Below, piece by piece: positions 23,476-34,593 of a stretch of DNA of 64,000 nt. The number at the start of each line of letters is the position of its first letter. Position 1 is the first letter of the stretch. Source of the stretch: Ciona intestinalis (taxonomy: Eukaryota; Chordata; Ascidiacea; Phlebobranchia; Cionidae); assembly GCF_000224145.3 (NCBI RefSeq), contig NC_020167.2, positions 3,711,027-3,775,026 on the forward strand, in the 5' to 3' direction. The position numbers and the translations under genes are program-made. Under the pieces are notes generated by a model. The model ran no database searches and was not told the DNA's origin. It saw only the letters and a program-made list of their open reading frames with translations.

Positions 23476-26400
23476 TCATGAAGCAGAGTTTAAGTTCTTT
23501 AACAAAATATCTCGTAGTTTGATACGTAGACTTTCATTTCCTTCACACACAATATGCGTTGATCCATCTTCTATCTGAATGATTGTATCTTTCTGTGGAT
23601 TAATGTTGTATTTGGTAATTATTGTGTTTAACCTATTAGTGTATTAATAATTTATTGTGAGGGTATAGTGCATACTATAGTATAGATGGTGTATTTATTA
23701 TACCTAGTTATAACGTGTGGGTTTTTTATACACCAGACACACTGTTAGGTTACAACATAGATGTCTCCTTATGAGTTAGACACAAACAGAATATATTCAT
23801 GAACCCTATGATCACTGTCAAGTTATAACATGGGTTTCTTCATATATACCATACGTCCATACACACAATGATGTACACATACACCTCATGCTCACTGTCG
23901 AATTACATCACTCACCAGTATTATCATTTTCCCCGTTGAACTTGATTCAACTTTTGCTTCAGCAAATCCTTCCTATTATTTCAATTGTTACTAAGCAACT
24001 TAAAGTACTGAATAAGCCTATTTCATATTAAAATATTTAAGAATTAGGGTTTATAACATTATGCCAATCATTTTTTTAAAACCTGTGAATTTTTTTAGGC
24101 TCATGAAATCACTTTTAGGTGACAAATTATAAAAATGTAAGACGGTAGGAGTAATACTGGGTCATAAACCAGGGGTTGAACCGTCAGCGAAGGCTCGGCA
24201 CATTCAATTCAACAACACAATCTTACTTGTTTCAAACAATCAACAAATGCATTGATTTCCAGCTTCCCATAAATAAGTGGTCGGTGTGAGACTTCTTCGT
24301 AAAACTTACGTTTCCTACCTCCCCCTGTAGTTTGTACCCGCTTGTATATTGGCTGTGTGTATAAGGGGTGTAAGAACTGGCACATTGTATGTGGTGTCAC
24401 TGGTGTTTATACTGTTATATGGTTATACAGCTTATGCTTACAGGTTACAGCTTACTAAGTTATAACATGGGTGTTTTCTAATTCTAATACAACAGACATA
24501 TATGGTGTATTCATACACTTCATGCTTACTATCGAGTTACAACATCGGTCTTTCACACCAGACACACATGGTGCATTCATACACGATACATCTTGTGCTC
24601 ATTGTCCAGTTCTAAAAAGAAGTCTTCTACCCTTCTTATACACCAGACACACAAGGTTTAATCATACACCTCATTATTACACAAACCTTAAAAAGATGTT
24701 TATTGTTCCTCTCTGTTGACATTGTACTCAATGGAGCAGCTAAAACTCCAGGTTTCATTTGTGTTGGGTGTAATGAAGCAGCCAACTGTAACATATACAG
24801 TATATATACGTTATTTTAAAATTCATAATTTTTATTGGGGTGGATGGTCAGGCACTATTCGTCACACTTGTGTAAACAGCAAAGAACAAAAACAACACAT
24901 TTTTTACCAATTTGTGACATTTAAGTGTTTATGCATATTTCAATTTCAAGAGTCTGTTTAGTTGTGTGTATGAATATGTGTAAAGAACAGAGTAAATTTT
25001 AAATTATCATTGTCGTTTCTGTGTGAATTTCAATTGTTTAACTATGACATCATACTCAAATTATTTTGACATAATACTTATTAGTTATGACATCATACTT
25101 ACATCTGGTTCCAGATTAACTTTCTCATTGCTTCGTTTGACATTAAGTTTAATGACAGTGTTGCGATTCAGGATTTCAACTTTGTTTTTCTGGATTTAGA
25201 ACATTATACCCAATTATTGTGGCAATAGAAGTAATTTATTTATCCTAGTGTGTATACCTTGTATGTGAAAACCCTGCTGTTACAATACAGGTGTTTTGTT
25301 TAATACACCTTATACACCTTGTGTGCTTAGGGAGTTACCCAATATGTAACTTTGCAGTTGGTTGTTTGATATGCATGCTGTTAGTGATATATATTGTATT
25401 AGATGCTTATAACCACTTATAAGTTATAACAAAAGTGAGCCATGAACTTATATTTTCCCTATATTCTGTTGCACTTTATAACCTTCAGTTAGGAATTAAG
25501 CGTATTCAAAATATATTGTACAAAACCTAGCCATTTATTGGGCCTATAACATTTATTTTATTATTCTTGTAAAAAATAACTAAGTAGAAAAACCTACTTT
25601 AACATAAGTTTTATATTCCACTTTCCACATATTTTTAACTTACCAACTCTAATTTCAACTCAGTGTGGTGTGGTGCTTCTGGTGGTGGCGTCATGTAACT
25701 TGGAGGTACGACCACTTGTCGTGGGTTCAAACTGTCAATCATCCTACTAGCAGCTTGGTGGGTGGTCCTCGTATCAATGGGGAAGTGAAACGCACGAGCC
25801 GTGAGGGGTTGGAAGGGGGCAAGCGCATCAAGGTGGGAATAACTTGGTTCTGGATGGATATTGGTGTTAAATAATTGAATGCAACTTAACATGGCGGGGA
25901 ACAACAGCAGTCGTTATAACAGGTTTTTTGTTTCATACACCTGAAGACATGAGGCTCACGCCTGCTTACGAGTTACCACATATGTAGTGCCAGTTACTGG
26001 ATAAATGTTGGTATTGGATGAATAATATAGGTTATTTATCGTTACATGGCAGGGCAAAACTGCCAGTAAAATGAGTAACTGTAACTTATTTCTCCTTGAG
26101 TATTGGAGTAATGATAGTTGTGATAAAAGGAAAGTTCTGTTTTATACACCTCGTGCCTGCTTAGGAGTTGCCACTCATGTAAATAGATTACAAAATACCA
26201 CCCACCAACAAATATGATTGAATTAAGTGAACACTTTCCCCACATCTCCACAAAATGCACAGCATCCCCCATTCTTAGTGAGGGATGGCCAGCAAACACT
26301 ATACATGGCTTCTTGAACCCATGTGATAACCCATCTGAAAATAACCAGGTGGATGAGTCATCCCATCAAGAGTAGATTATCATTTACACATTACTTTTAA

Positions 26401-29400
26401 ACACTTTAATGTTAATTCACCCTTAAGGAAACCACATGTGTAGGAGTGGAAACATTGGTCCTATTATTACAATTGCCAAAAGATCTGTCTTACAATTACG
26501 AAGAGGGCAGCAATGGTTCAACATTAATTTAGTTTATTTATCTTTGCGGGGACGCCGTTTAGACATTCTTTTAATATAACACGAGTGTTCTATTGTATAC
26601 ATCTCTTGACCCCTTACAAGTTACCACATGTGTAACTCTGTGGGTGACTGTTTTTCTGTATGGCTTACAATTTAGACAATGTGTTAACGACTACTGGGTA
26701 TCAGCAAATGCGGTACTAGTACCTAAACTTCTATTAGATTACAGAGGTCAATATTTACCATGAATGCTTGAAAACACCTTCAATCTACCGAGGCTTACGA
26801 GTTGATCGTGTGGAAAAGGAGTCTCTGGCAGGTAAGACTTGTTTTGCTTGTTCGGGTGAAGCCTGCGTAAAAACATAATAATTTTGTGACGTTTTTGCAT
26901 TTGAGCTAATGATGTATTTTAAAAGAGGGAAATTCTACTCATGGGATTTAGAGCAGAATTGGCCTATTACCCCAACATTTACAAACTTTAGCCAGAGTTG
27001 GCGCATTACCCTAAAACCCGGGGTGATACCGTATGGACCTCCCAGGATGTTGAAGCTGTTTAAGTAACAGACAACTAATAAAAAAATTTAAAATTTTTTT
27101 TATAATAAGTCACATAGGCTTTGTTTTAAGCATCAATTACAATAACATTAACATCATCAGGGCAGCAGTAGCGAAAATAAATAAATATATAGTTCCTTTA
27201 AGTGGCGGTAACAGAAAACTTTTTTTTTCAGCGACATTTACACACACATGATATAATATATAACCTGCATATTTTTACAAAATCAAAAATTTTAAACAAA
27301 AGAAAAATATACATTTTCTTATACACTTTTGTATGTAATCTTGACCTAACTTACCATTCAGCATATATTTGTGATAGAGCCAAAGATGCCTTTGCACTTG
27401 GAGATATGAGGTAAATTGGGATATTTATAATATTGGTTTTTTCCATGTATAACAACAGGCACTCTAACAAGTCGTAGATTAATCCAGTGGGTAGACAAGG
27501 TATCAGAACATTTCCACCACCTTTCACTGTTTTAGCTGCAAATTTGAGAAAAAATACAATAAACTTACAGGCAAACACTTCCAGGCATAATGTAATGCTT
27601 AAGAATTTCTAATTTGGAAATGCTACTATGGCAGAGCATTGACTTTATTGCAACAACATTTAGTCTGCCATCCAGAAAGACGTCATCAGGATGTTCAATA
27701 AAGTTAATAAATATTTCAACGCAATCAGAAATTTTGGGCAAGAAACTTAACAGTAGTTGCTACTACCAAGTGGTCTTTATTGGTTGTCTAAATTTACAGC
27801 TATGCAATTAAAAAATCTAATCTTTGTTACATATGGAGTAAATTATGGGCACAAAGTTTAAAAAATAAGCCATGTCATATCGACTGGCATTGCCAGCCAT
27901 TGGAGGATAAATAAATTACATGCATTTATTTCTTTAAGTTCAAAATCATCTTACCAAGACAGAAAAAAAACTCTGCCAGTGTGTTGTCAGGATTATGTTG
28001 TGGTGCATGGGTAAGGCCTGTAAATATGATGACATCACTATCTTGTAGAGGTTGCTGGTCTAATGGTTGGGGGTGGGTGACGAGGCTGGAACTACCGGAT
28101 ATGTAAACCACCTGCAGAATATGGGTGGTGTTATTGTGTGGAATATATGATATCAAACTGTAGTGTTACAGCATATGGGGTATTGTTATAGGCGCCTAAG
28201 ATAGGTATGCATGTTCTGCAACAGGCTATGATATCTTATCATGTGAATTACTTGGTAGACATAACAACAGACATATCTGTAAAATTACATCAATTTAACA
28301 GGTAATAATTTAACGTATGTTTCTGTGTGAAATGTACATGGCATCAAACTGTATTGTTACTGCTTACGCAGAAATGTCTTACCTTTTCAAACTCTGTCCC
28401 AATCACCCAGTTACAACTCCCCAATGAATAACCAGAACTATGAGCTGTAACATTAAGCGCTCCAAATATGCTCTGTAAAAAAGGGAATTAGAATTGGGAA
28501 CTTGAAATTAAACAACTGTGCTATATGGATGGTCCTTGGAAGCTAAGGTTTGTGGGTGTTAATTTATTCATCAAATCTTAATGTTGGACTTTTTGTGGGA
28601 TAAATTTAAGTCGTGAGCAGGAATGCTGATGTCGCACAACATGACACAACAAAAGGTTAATCACTCCGCGCAGACTAAAACCGACAGTTAGCAGCTTGCC
28701 AGCGAATTGCAGTTAAACCGAAACAAGACAGAGAGTAAAATGCTCTCACAGATTTATTAAAAAGTAATTCCTTTTTTTTAAATATCAATTTGCTAACACG
28801 CAAGTTAGATAAAAAGAGAACAGTATTGATTGAAACTACGGCACCCACTTACCACTAACTCTGCATATCCCACCACATGTATTTTGGACACGGCAGTTTG
28901 AACATCATCGTAACTATAACAGTTTCTCCATGTTGCTAATGAGGTTTCACACCCAGCGTTATACCCTGGTAGTTGTCTGTTTGTAAAGAGGAATTGGTAT
29001 AAACACAAACTGTGACACTTTTGCTTGGTGGAGGTTATATTTGAATAAAAGGCTGATGATTCCATTTTGGGTGGGATATATTATATATATCTTGTAAAGT
29101 ACACTTTTTGTTGGGACTTGCTTTTGTTTGTTACGTTTTTGTGTCACTTTAATATTACTGAATGAATCTCAATTAACCTCTGTGGTGGGATAACTTTGAG
29201 ATGGAGTTATAACACAGGTGTTCTGTTTTGAAATATGCATTCTTTATTGCGCCACACATCTAGTTTAAAAATATTTGAAAAATCTGTTAGACCCCCTTTG
29301 TAATATCTTGATATTTTGCTACACGTGCAATGAAATCGATGAAGTATTGGTTATTGAACAAGCATAAACAACATACTGATAATATTTGTGCTTCTTCCAT

Positions 29401-32304
29401 AACCCTCCACTTTTATTCTTGGGTGAATTGTGACAAAACTGAACCAATTCTTCCATCAGCAATCTGTTCAATATGATGTATATAACATGTTTGTTATTTG
29501 CAAATTGCAATATATGCCCAGCATATGTGAATGTTTAAAAAGGATCATCTAACTGGGTCCGATCAGTCAAGGAAAATTTCGAGCTTTATCATGTGTAGCA
29601 CCCTGGGTGTTGTGTGGGGGTAATGTACCAACTCTGGCCTGAATCCCTGGGTGTTGGGGTGATGGGCCAACTCTGGCCTAAATCTTATATCCCCAACATA
29701 CTTTCCATAGGACNNNNNNNNNNNNNNNNNNNNNNNNNNNNNNNNNNNNNNNNNNNNNNNNNNNNNNNNNNNNNNNNNNNNNNNNNNNNNNNNNNNNNNN
29801 NNNNNNNNNNNNNNNNNNNNNNNNNNNNNNNNNNNNNNNNNNNNNNNNNNNNNNNNNNNNNNNNNNNNNNNNNNNNNNNNNNNNNNNNNNNNNNNNNNNN
29901 NNNNNNNNNNNNNNNNNNNNNNNNNNNNNNNNNNNNNNNNNNNNNNNNNNNNNNNNNNNNNNNNNNNNNNNNNNNNNNNNNNNNNNNNNNNNNNNNNNNN
30001 NNNNNNNNNNNNNNNNNNNNNNNNNNNNNNNNNNNNNNNNNNNNNNNNNNNNCAAGGACACATACGCCGATCAGTGGTAGTACCGCTGCCGAGCACCGAA
30101 CCGGGGACACTTTGGTTTCGATGCAAGCGCCTAAACCACTGGGCCACGGCGCCGGACCTAGAGCAGAATACTACAAAGCTATTATGGATTCTCAAACTTT
30201 CAAAGCCAAACAAGCCACTTGTTATTGACTATACACAGCAAGCCTTACCTTCCAATTTGAATCGTTGGTTCTGTGGCATAAACTGTTCCTTTAAATCCGA
30301 AATACTGAAAACAGAGAACTGTTAGAATCCAAAAAACAAAATTGTATTTATAATATATTTTTGTGTCTTATGGCGTAATGTCAAAAATAGCTAGAGACCT
30401 TAGCTAGAGACCTTGATAATGTTGGCCTATAAAAGATTACAAAAAGACATTGAAATAACACGTCCAGAATAATAGCAGTGTATAATACACCTAACTGTGA
30501 AGTTGCCCACTACTGACACACAAAGTGATTTTAACTTTACATGACATAACAGTCACCTCTGTTATGTAAGGAAGGGCCATCATTGTGTTCGAGTTTGAAA
30601 CCAAGATCACATCAATTGTTGAAATGTCAAGGAGATCAGTCTATAGAAATAATCATCATTTTATTTTTTTTTTTTTTACTTTGAGAATTGATCTTTTTTT
30701 TTACACAAACTTAAATCAATATTTCTAATTTAATGTGGGTGAGGTTCTTCAGCAAGGTTCGCAATGGGAGATGTTTGACCAAGTTTGCCCATTTTTTTAT
30801 TATTAAAAGAAACTGATCACTCTACAAATGGTGATCAGGTAATAAATGGGATGTAACACTGAATATGTGTTTTAATATAACACAGAAGTTGTGTTTCATA
30901 CACCTCTTAACATAAAGTCAAGCTTTTAACCCATATCTTCTGATATACAGGTAAGTCGTTCTAACCAGTGTTCAATGGCAAAAACTAAAAATCCTACAGC
31001 TTTCACCAATCATTAACATCCTGGCAACATTGCATTTATTAATTAATTCACATTCTTCTTATAAGTGTTAAACATGGTAAAGTGCATAATCTGTTCACAT
31101 ACGCCACTCCTACTTACTTCTGGCAGATTAAACTCAAGATCAGCGTCAACAAAAACCTTTCCGGCACATTCCTTGAGCTCCTGGTAAAACAAAACTCATA
31201 TTTCTGTGGATATAATGTTTCCCATTTTACAGGGGCAGTTTTGATGTGCAAGGGTGCATTACAGCAGTTTACAAATTACTACTCTATGTTTGTTGAATTA
31301 AATGTAACTTGTTTATTTTAGCGTGGTCGGGCAATGACAATTGTTACAGTGGTGTTCTGTTGGGTGTTTCATACACCTAGTGTCTGCTTAAGACTTACTG
31401 TGTGAGTGATTATTTTATTGTCATTCTATGGTTGGCAATTGTCAAGCATAGATAATTAACAGTTACCTGCATTTGAACTAGGTTGCCACTCTCATCTTTT
31501 AGATGCCATTTCGGTAAATTCATTAAACGCGGTCTGTAAGTACAAGTAAGAAAGATAAATTAGTTTGTAAGCACTGTTGGGGTATAACGTGTCTTTTTAT
31601 ACACCAGACACATATGGTATGTAAGAATGTCCATACACCTCATGCTCACTGTCAAGTTATAACATGGGTTAATTCTTATACACCATACAAAATACACATA
31701 TAGTCTATTCATTAATTTATATACCTCAATCTTACTGTTAATTATAACATGGCTGTATTCTTATACACCAGCTATAGTGTGTTCATTAATACCACACAGT
31801 ATATTGCAACATACTTACTGATCAGTGATAGTCATCGGTAGGAAATGTTTAAGTGAAGTGAGATCCAATGAACAATCCATCATGATGGTGCATGATTTGA
31901 ACTTCAACACAACACAAGGACTTGTGTCGTTTGCTGATAAGTTGTACTGTGAATGTAATTTAGTTTTAGTACTAAAATGGATTTTTTCTACTTTGTATAA
32001 TCTATAACAGTGTCGGGGCAATATTACTACTACATCCCAGGTCTTTGGTGTGCCTCACTTAAGGCCCTTATAAATAAAAACTCCATGATTAAGTGTATAG
32101 AAACTGCCTCAGTGGGGTCTAGATAGTAGCATCGTGGTTGTTGAAGTAATAGGCTAATATTCCTACATTCCAGGTCTCCAGTGTGCCTCGGTGAAAAACT
32201 CACCCTTACAGAATCTATACCATTGACTCTTTGAGTGTTTATAAACTACCTCAGTTAGTGGTTGTAACGAGTATAAGTTATTCAAAACTATTTACCAGTT
32301 TCAT
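23476..32304 (-). CDS. INTS9: Integrator complex subunit 9
   Basis: Inactive metallo-beta-lactamase/beta-CASP partner of the INTS11 endonuclease in the nuclear Integrator complex (snRNA 3' processing, attenuation of Pol II). Nineteen exons on the minus strand: 32296-32304, 31819-31946, 31467-31533, 31118-31180, 30557-30640, 30249-30304, 29377-29463, 28853-28976, 28383-28472, 27955-28111, 27355-27535, 26759-26862, 26206-26334, 25644-25849, 25103-25189, 24687-24785, 24227-24352, 23916-23972, 23476-23592. All phases agree, giving 656 codons (human 658). Exon 1 is just ATG AAA CTG. Signatures: [88 protein letters not shown]. The position of the metal-binding HxHxDH loop reads [11 protein letters not shown], consistent with an inactive nuclease fold. 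The C-terminal exons encode the INTS11-binding domain. The assembly gap lies within an intron. Confidence 0.97.
23690..23905. repeat. Minisatellite, same unit, about three copies
   Basis: Units with TTATACACCAGACACA, GTTATAACATGGGTTTCTTC and ATACACCTCATGCTCACTG, in the INTS9 intron between 23592 and 23916. Confidence 0.7.
24415..24690. repeat. Minisatellite, same unit, about four copies
   Basis: Diverged copies of the 70-80 bp unit (GTTATAACATGGGTGTTTTC, ACACCAGACACACATGGTG, ATACACCTC) ending right at the donor of INTS9 exon 24687-24785. Confidence 0.7.
25240..25345. repeat. SINE-tail-like repeat
   Basis: Contains ACACCTTGTGTGCTTAGG, GAGTTACCCAATATGTAACT. Same module as at 25880-25990, 26135-26185, 26598-26645, 31355-31400 and 32590-32650. 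Confidence 0.5.
25880..25990 (-). repeat. SINE tail (minus orientation)
   Basis: In reverse complement: TGGTAACTCGTAAGCAGGCG, then CAGGTGTATGAAAC, then CTGTTATAACGACTGCTGTT. It lies immediately beside INTS9 exon 25644-25849. Confidence 0.6.
26135..26185 (-). repeat. SINE tail fragment
   Basis: Plus strand reads TTTTATACACCTCGTGCCTG then CTTAGGAGTTGCCACTCATG, matching the hairpin-bearing tail module. Confidence 0.55.
26598..26725 (-). repeat. SINE tail and body fragment
   Basis: Plus strand reads ATACATCTCTTGACCCCTTA, AGTTACCACATGTGTAACTC, then GTGGGTGACTG and GGCTTACAATTTAGACAATG. This links the tail module to the SINE body also seen at 11040-11275. Confidence 0.55.
26945..27055. repeat. 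Dispersed GGGTGTTGGGGTAATGGGCCA-type module (reverse orientation)
   Basis: GGCCTATTACCCCAACA and a second diverged copy GGCGCATTACCCTAAAACCC. The same module occurs at 29603-29700, 57360-57420, 62655-62730 and 63480-63560, so it is a repeat of unknown class. Confidence 0.5.
29603..29713. repeat. Dispersed module, two copies, beside the gap
   Basis: GGGTGTTGTGTGGGGGTAAT then GGGTGTTGGGGTGATGGGCC, each followed by AACTCTGGCCT. Ends at the run of Ns. Confidence 0.55.
29714..30052. other. Assembly gap (339 Ns)
   Basis: Run of N inside the INTS9 intron between exons 29377-29463 and 30249-30304. It is flanked by repeats on both sides, which probably caused the gap. The flanking exons join in phase, so no INTS9 coding sequence need be missing. 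Confidence 0.99.
30053..30160 (-). repeat. tRNA-derived SINE head (minus orientation)
   Basis: In reverse complement: GGCGCCGTGGCCCAGTGGTT (A-box), AAAGTGTCCCCGGTTCGGTG (B-box), then GGCGTATGTGTCCTTG running into the gap. Nearly the same head as at 63872-63944. Confidence 0.8.
31355..31450. repeat. SINE tail fragment
   Basis: TTCATACACCTAGTGTCTGC, TTAAGACTTACTGTGTGAGT, ATGGTTGGCAATTGTC. In an INTS9 intron. Confidence 0.5.
31575..31795. repeat. Minisatellite, same unit, about three copies
   Basis: TATACACCAGACACATATGG, ATACACCTCATGCTCACTG, GTTATAACATGGGTTAATTC and diverged copies, in an INTS9 intron. Confidence 0.7.
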
Positions 32305-32589
32305 AATGACGTTCTGTCGTAGAATGCCACAAAGTATGTCAACGAGTTGCCAATCTAATCCACAATCATGGTAAACTTAATAAAATATTTTTTTTGTTAT
32401 GAAATTTGGTGTTTCGGTTTCGGGGAATTTTTCTTCGGGTTACCGTGTTTATAATAGACATCGTATAGATAGGATTAAACCGGGGAGCGTGGTATAAAAA
32501 TAAATACTGCACTTTTGTGATGTCAAACGAAACCTAATAACCGCATCAGTGTTAACCAGACAGGTTTTATCACGCACAAAATTACAAAC

Positions 32590-32650
32590 GTAGTAACTCG
32601 TAAGCGGGCACGAGGTGTATGAAATAGAACAATCGTGTTATACAGACTGT
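32590..32650 (+). repeat. SINE tail (plus orientation)
   Basis: AACTCGTAAGCGGGCACGAG, GTGTATGAAATAGAACAATC, GTGTTAT, GACTGTCGTTGCC. This is the clearest tail copy and the reference for the module. It lies about 290 bp upstream of the INTS9 start codon. Confidence 0.6.
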
Positions 32651-33785
32651 CGTTGCCGCGCGTGGATAAATACTTTACATTTACTCAAACTAAAGAGATT
32701 AAAACCAATCTCTTTGCTCAAACTTTCTTAATATGATTTCTCTCGGTTTCTTAATGATCAATAGTTTTAATTTCTTTGTCCAAACTCTACAAGTTTTCAC
32801 AGGACGCTTACGGAAATTGCTCAAACCCAGTGAATGGTCAGCACTAATGGGTTGACCAAATTAACGCATTGGTTTATTTCGGGAACAACTTACGGCACGC
32901 GTAGCCCTAATCGTAACTCCCAATAACAAATACAAACATATTAAGTTGAACAAAACAACGCATGCCACCATAATTCCAATCCCTTCTCTTTATTTCGTTA
33001 TTGGTGAGCGATGTCGCAAAAACTGGCATCGGAAAACAATAGGAAGTAAATGACGTCAATTTAGGCATAGGTCGGCACTGTACATTACAGTAACAATGTA
33101 AGTACTTGTTTATTTCATTACCACTATAATTATCCATTACTGCTAATTTAGTTATAGGGACGTTTCATTATAAAATGTTTGACAAACACCCACGACATGT
33201 ATATATACGCCTTGCTGTGCGGATAACTACCGGTTTGTATGTTGCTGCAGAGACTAAATATACGCATTGTGTAACTCAAGGACCTCGTGTTGATAATATA
33301 AAACTTAACTGGTGAGAACGACGTCGACGGTAAACAGTTTAATAAACATTAATAATGCCGTAAATATGCAGTTTTGCAAGGTTAGTAATATTCAATTTAT
33401 GTTTAGATATCAAAATACTGTTTCAACAAACAATAATAGTGTAAGGTAAAGTGTAAGAGATATGCTTTTGATGCGCCCCCGCCACAGCAGTATAATAGTT
33501 TGATGCCGACACGTCAATCTTTATGAACTTCAAGAGAATAACTTTCGTTTTTAAAGGTAATAATAAAACACTTGGTGATCAGGCGATGTTAGACGTAAAT
33601 ATCTATATGCACCCGATTGGTTTAAAGTACTGTATCGAACCATATAGCACATTTCAGTATACTACGATTGAATGCCATCAGCAGTTATAATGTTTAACAA
33701 ACTTGAATTATTGTATTTGATTAAACCAGTTGTCAATTAATCGTTAACTCAGCTGTTTAATCGAAACATTTAATTTAAAATGTAC

Positions 33786-33976
33786 AGTTCTGTGGGGTAA
33801 GACGGACACCTATATAGCACATCATATCCAAATATTGGAATCGTGTTTTAAACAATTAACAACGGTATACCAAAGTCGTGAGGAAATGGTTTTATATTTC
33901 TTTGAATGTTCTTTGTGTACTGTCAAATGGGACTAGAAAATAGAATAAAAAGGTGTCCCATCTTTTTCCACCCTAC
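33786..33976. mobile_element. MITE, ~195 bp TA-flanked family
   Basis: Near-full copy: left end TGTGGGGTAAGACGGACACC, centre TCGTGTTTTAAACAATTAAC, right end GGTGTCCCATCTTTTTCC then ACCCTAC. Confidence 0.85.
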
Positions 33977-34079
33977 ATAAATATATATTCCGGTTTGATC
34001 TTGGTCAAGAAGTATACGACATAGCCAAGATCGGAGAATTGAAAATTAATGATAGAATGAATGGCACATAATATAAAAC

Positions 34080-34433
34080 TTATATGACAACTACGTGCCC
34101 AACAATGACGTTGTTCACCATGGTGATGTGACTGTATAGACAAAGTAGGCTAAATGTTAAACATTGTAAATTGATGTGAACTTTTTGTATAAAATCATAA
34201 TAACAGACCGGAGTAAGTTCGCGATTAGTATTGGTTCTGTCAGGTAATGTTCGTGCCCATTTTCGCTGTCTTTTACGTATAGTCAATGTTAAACAAACCT
34301 GTAAGACAGAAAAAAAGCGAATCGTCGCTTGGAATATATGTTTGAATGAATCGCTGTTGTTTAGTGTTTGCATAAGAACAGCCCGTTTAACAATATAGTA
34401 AGATAGCTTTACAGAGTTCTTTTCTGGCGCCAT
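34080..34433 (-). CDS. Hypothetical ORF (117 aa), weak
   Basis: The frame opens at an ATG at 34433 (MAPEKNSVKLSYYIVKRAVL) in a good start context, 160 bp from the divergent O-fucosyltransferase-like ATG. It could be a real single-exon gene, or a first exon using the GTTTGT donor near 34300. No family is recognised and composition is not distinctly coding. Confidence 0.2.
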   Translation of the reverse strand: MAPEKNSVKLSYYIVKRAVLMQTLNNSDSFKHIFQATIRFFSVLQVCLTLTIRKRQRKWARTLPDRTNTNRELTPVCYYDFIQKVHINLQCLTFSLLCLYSHITMVNNVIVGHVVVI

Positions 34434-34593
34434 AGTTGTTTTAGCATGGCAGTCAGTTATAGATCCCGTTATAGATCCCAACTTAATTATGAAATATTTA
34501 TGGATTGTTTGAAACAGCAAGCCGCCATTTCCACAGTATTTCAAATAACGATTGGCGTGTTAACCTACTTGGTGACTTTGTATACTTCAGATT

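Larger units (their letters stand above)
32305..34593. promoter_or_regulatory. Divergent intergenic interval, INTS9 / O-fucosyltransferase-like
   Basis: Must contain both promoters. A consensus CRE palindrome TGACGTCA lies at 33051-33058, directly next to ETS-like cores (CGGAAA, GGAAGT) at 33030-33050. Also holds a SINE tail (32590-32650) and a MITE (33786-33976). A weak minus-strand ORF is noted separately. Regulatory roles are inferred. Confidence 0.5.

Noticed and set aside
29563-30228. Long ORFs spanning the N run
   Set aside because: They exist only because Ns cannot contain stops; the flanks are repeat sequence in an INTS9 intron.
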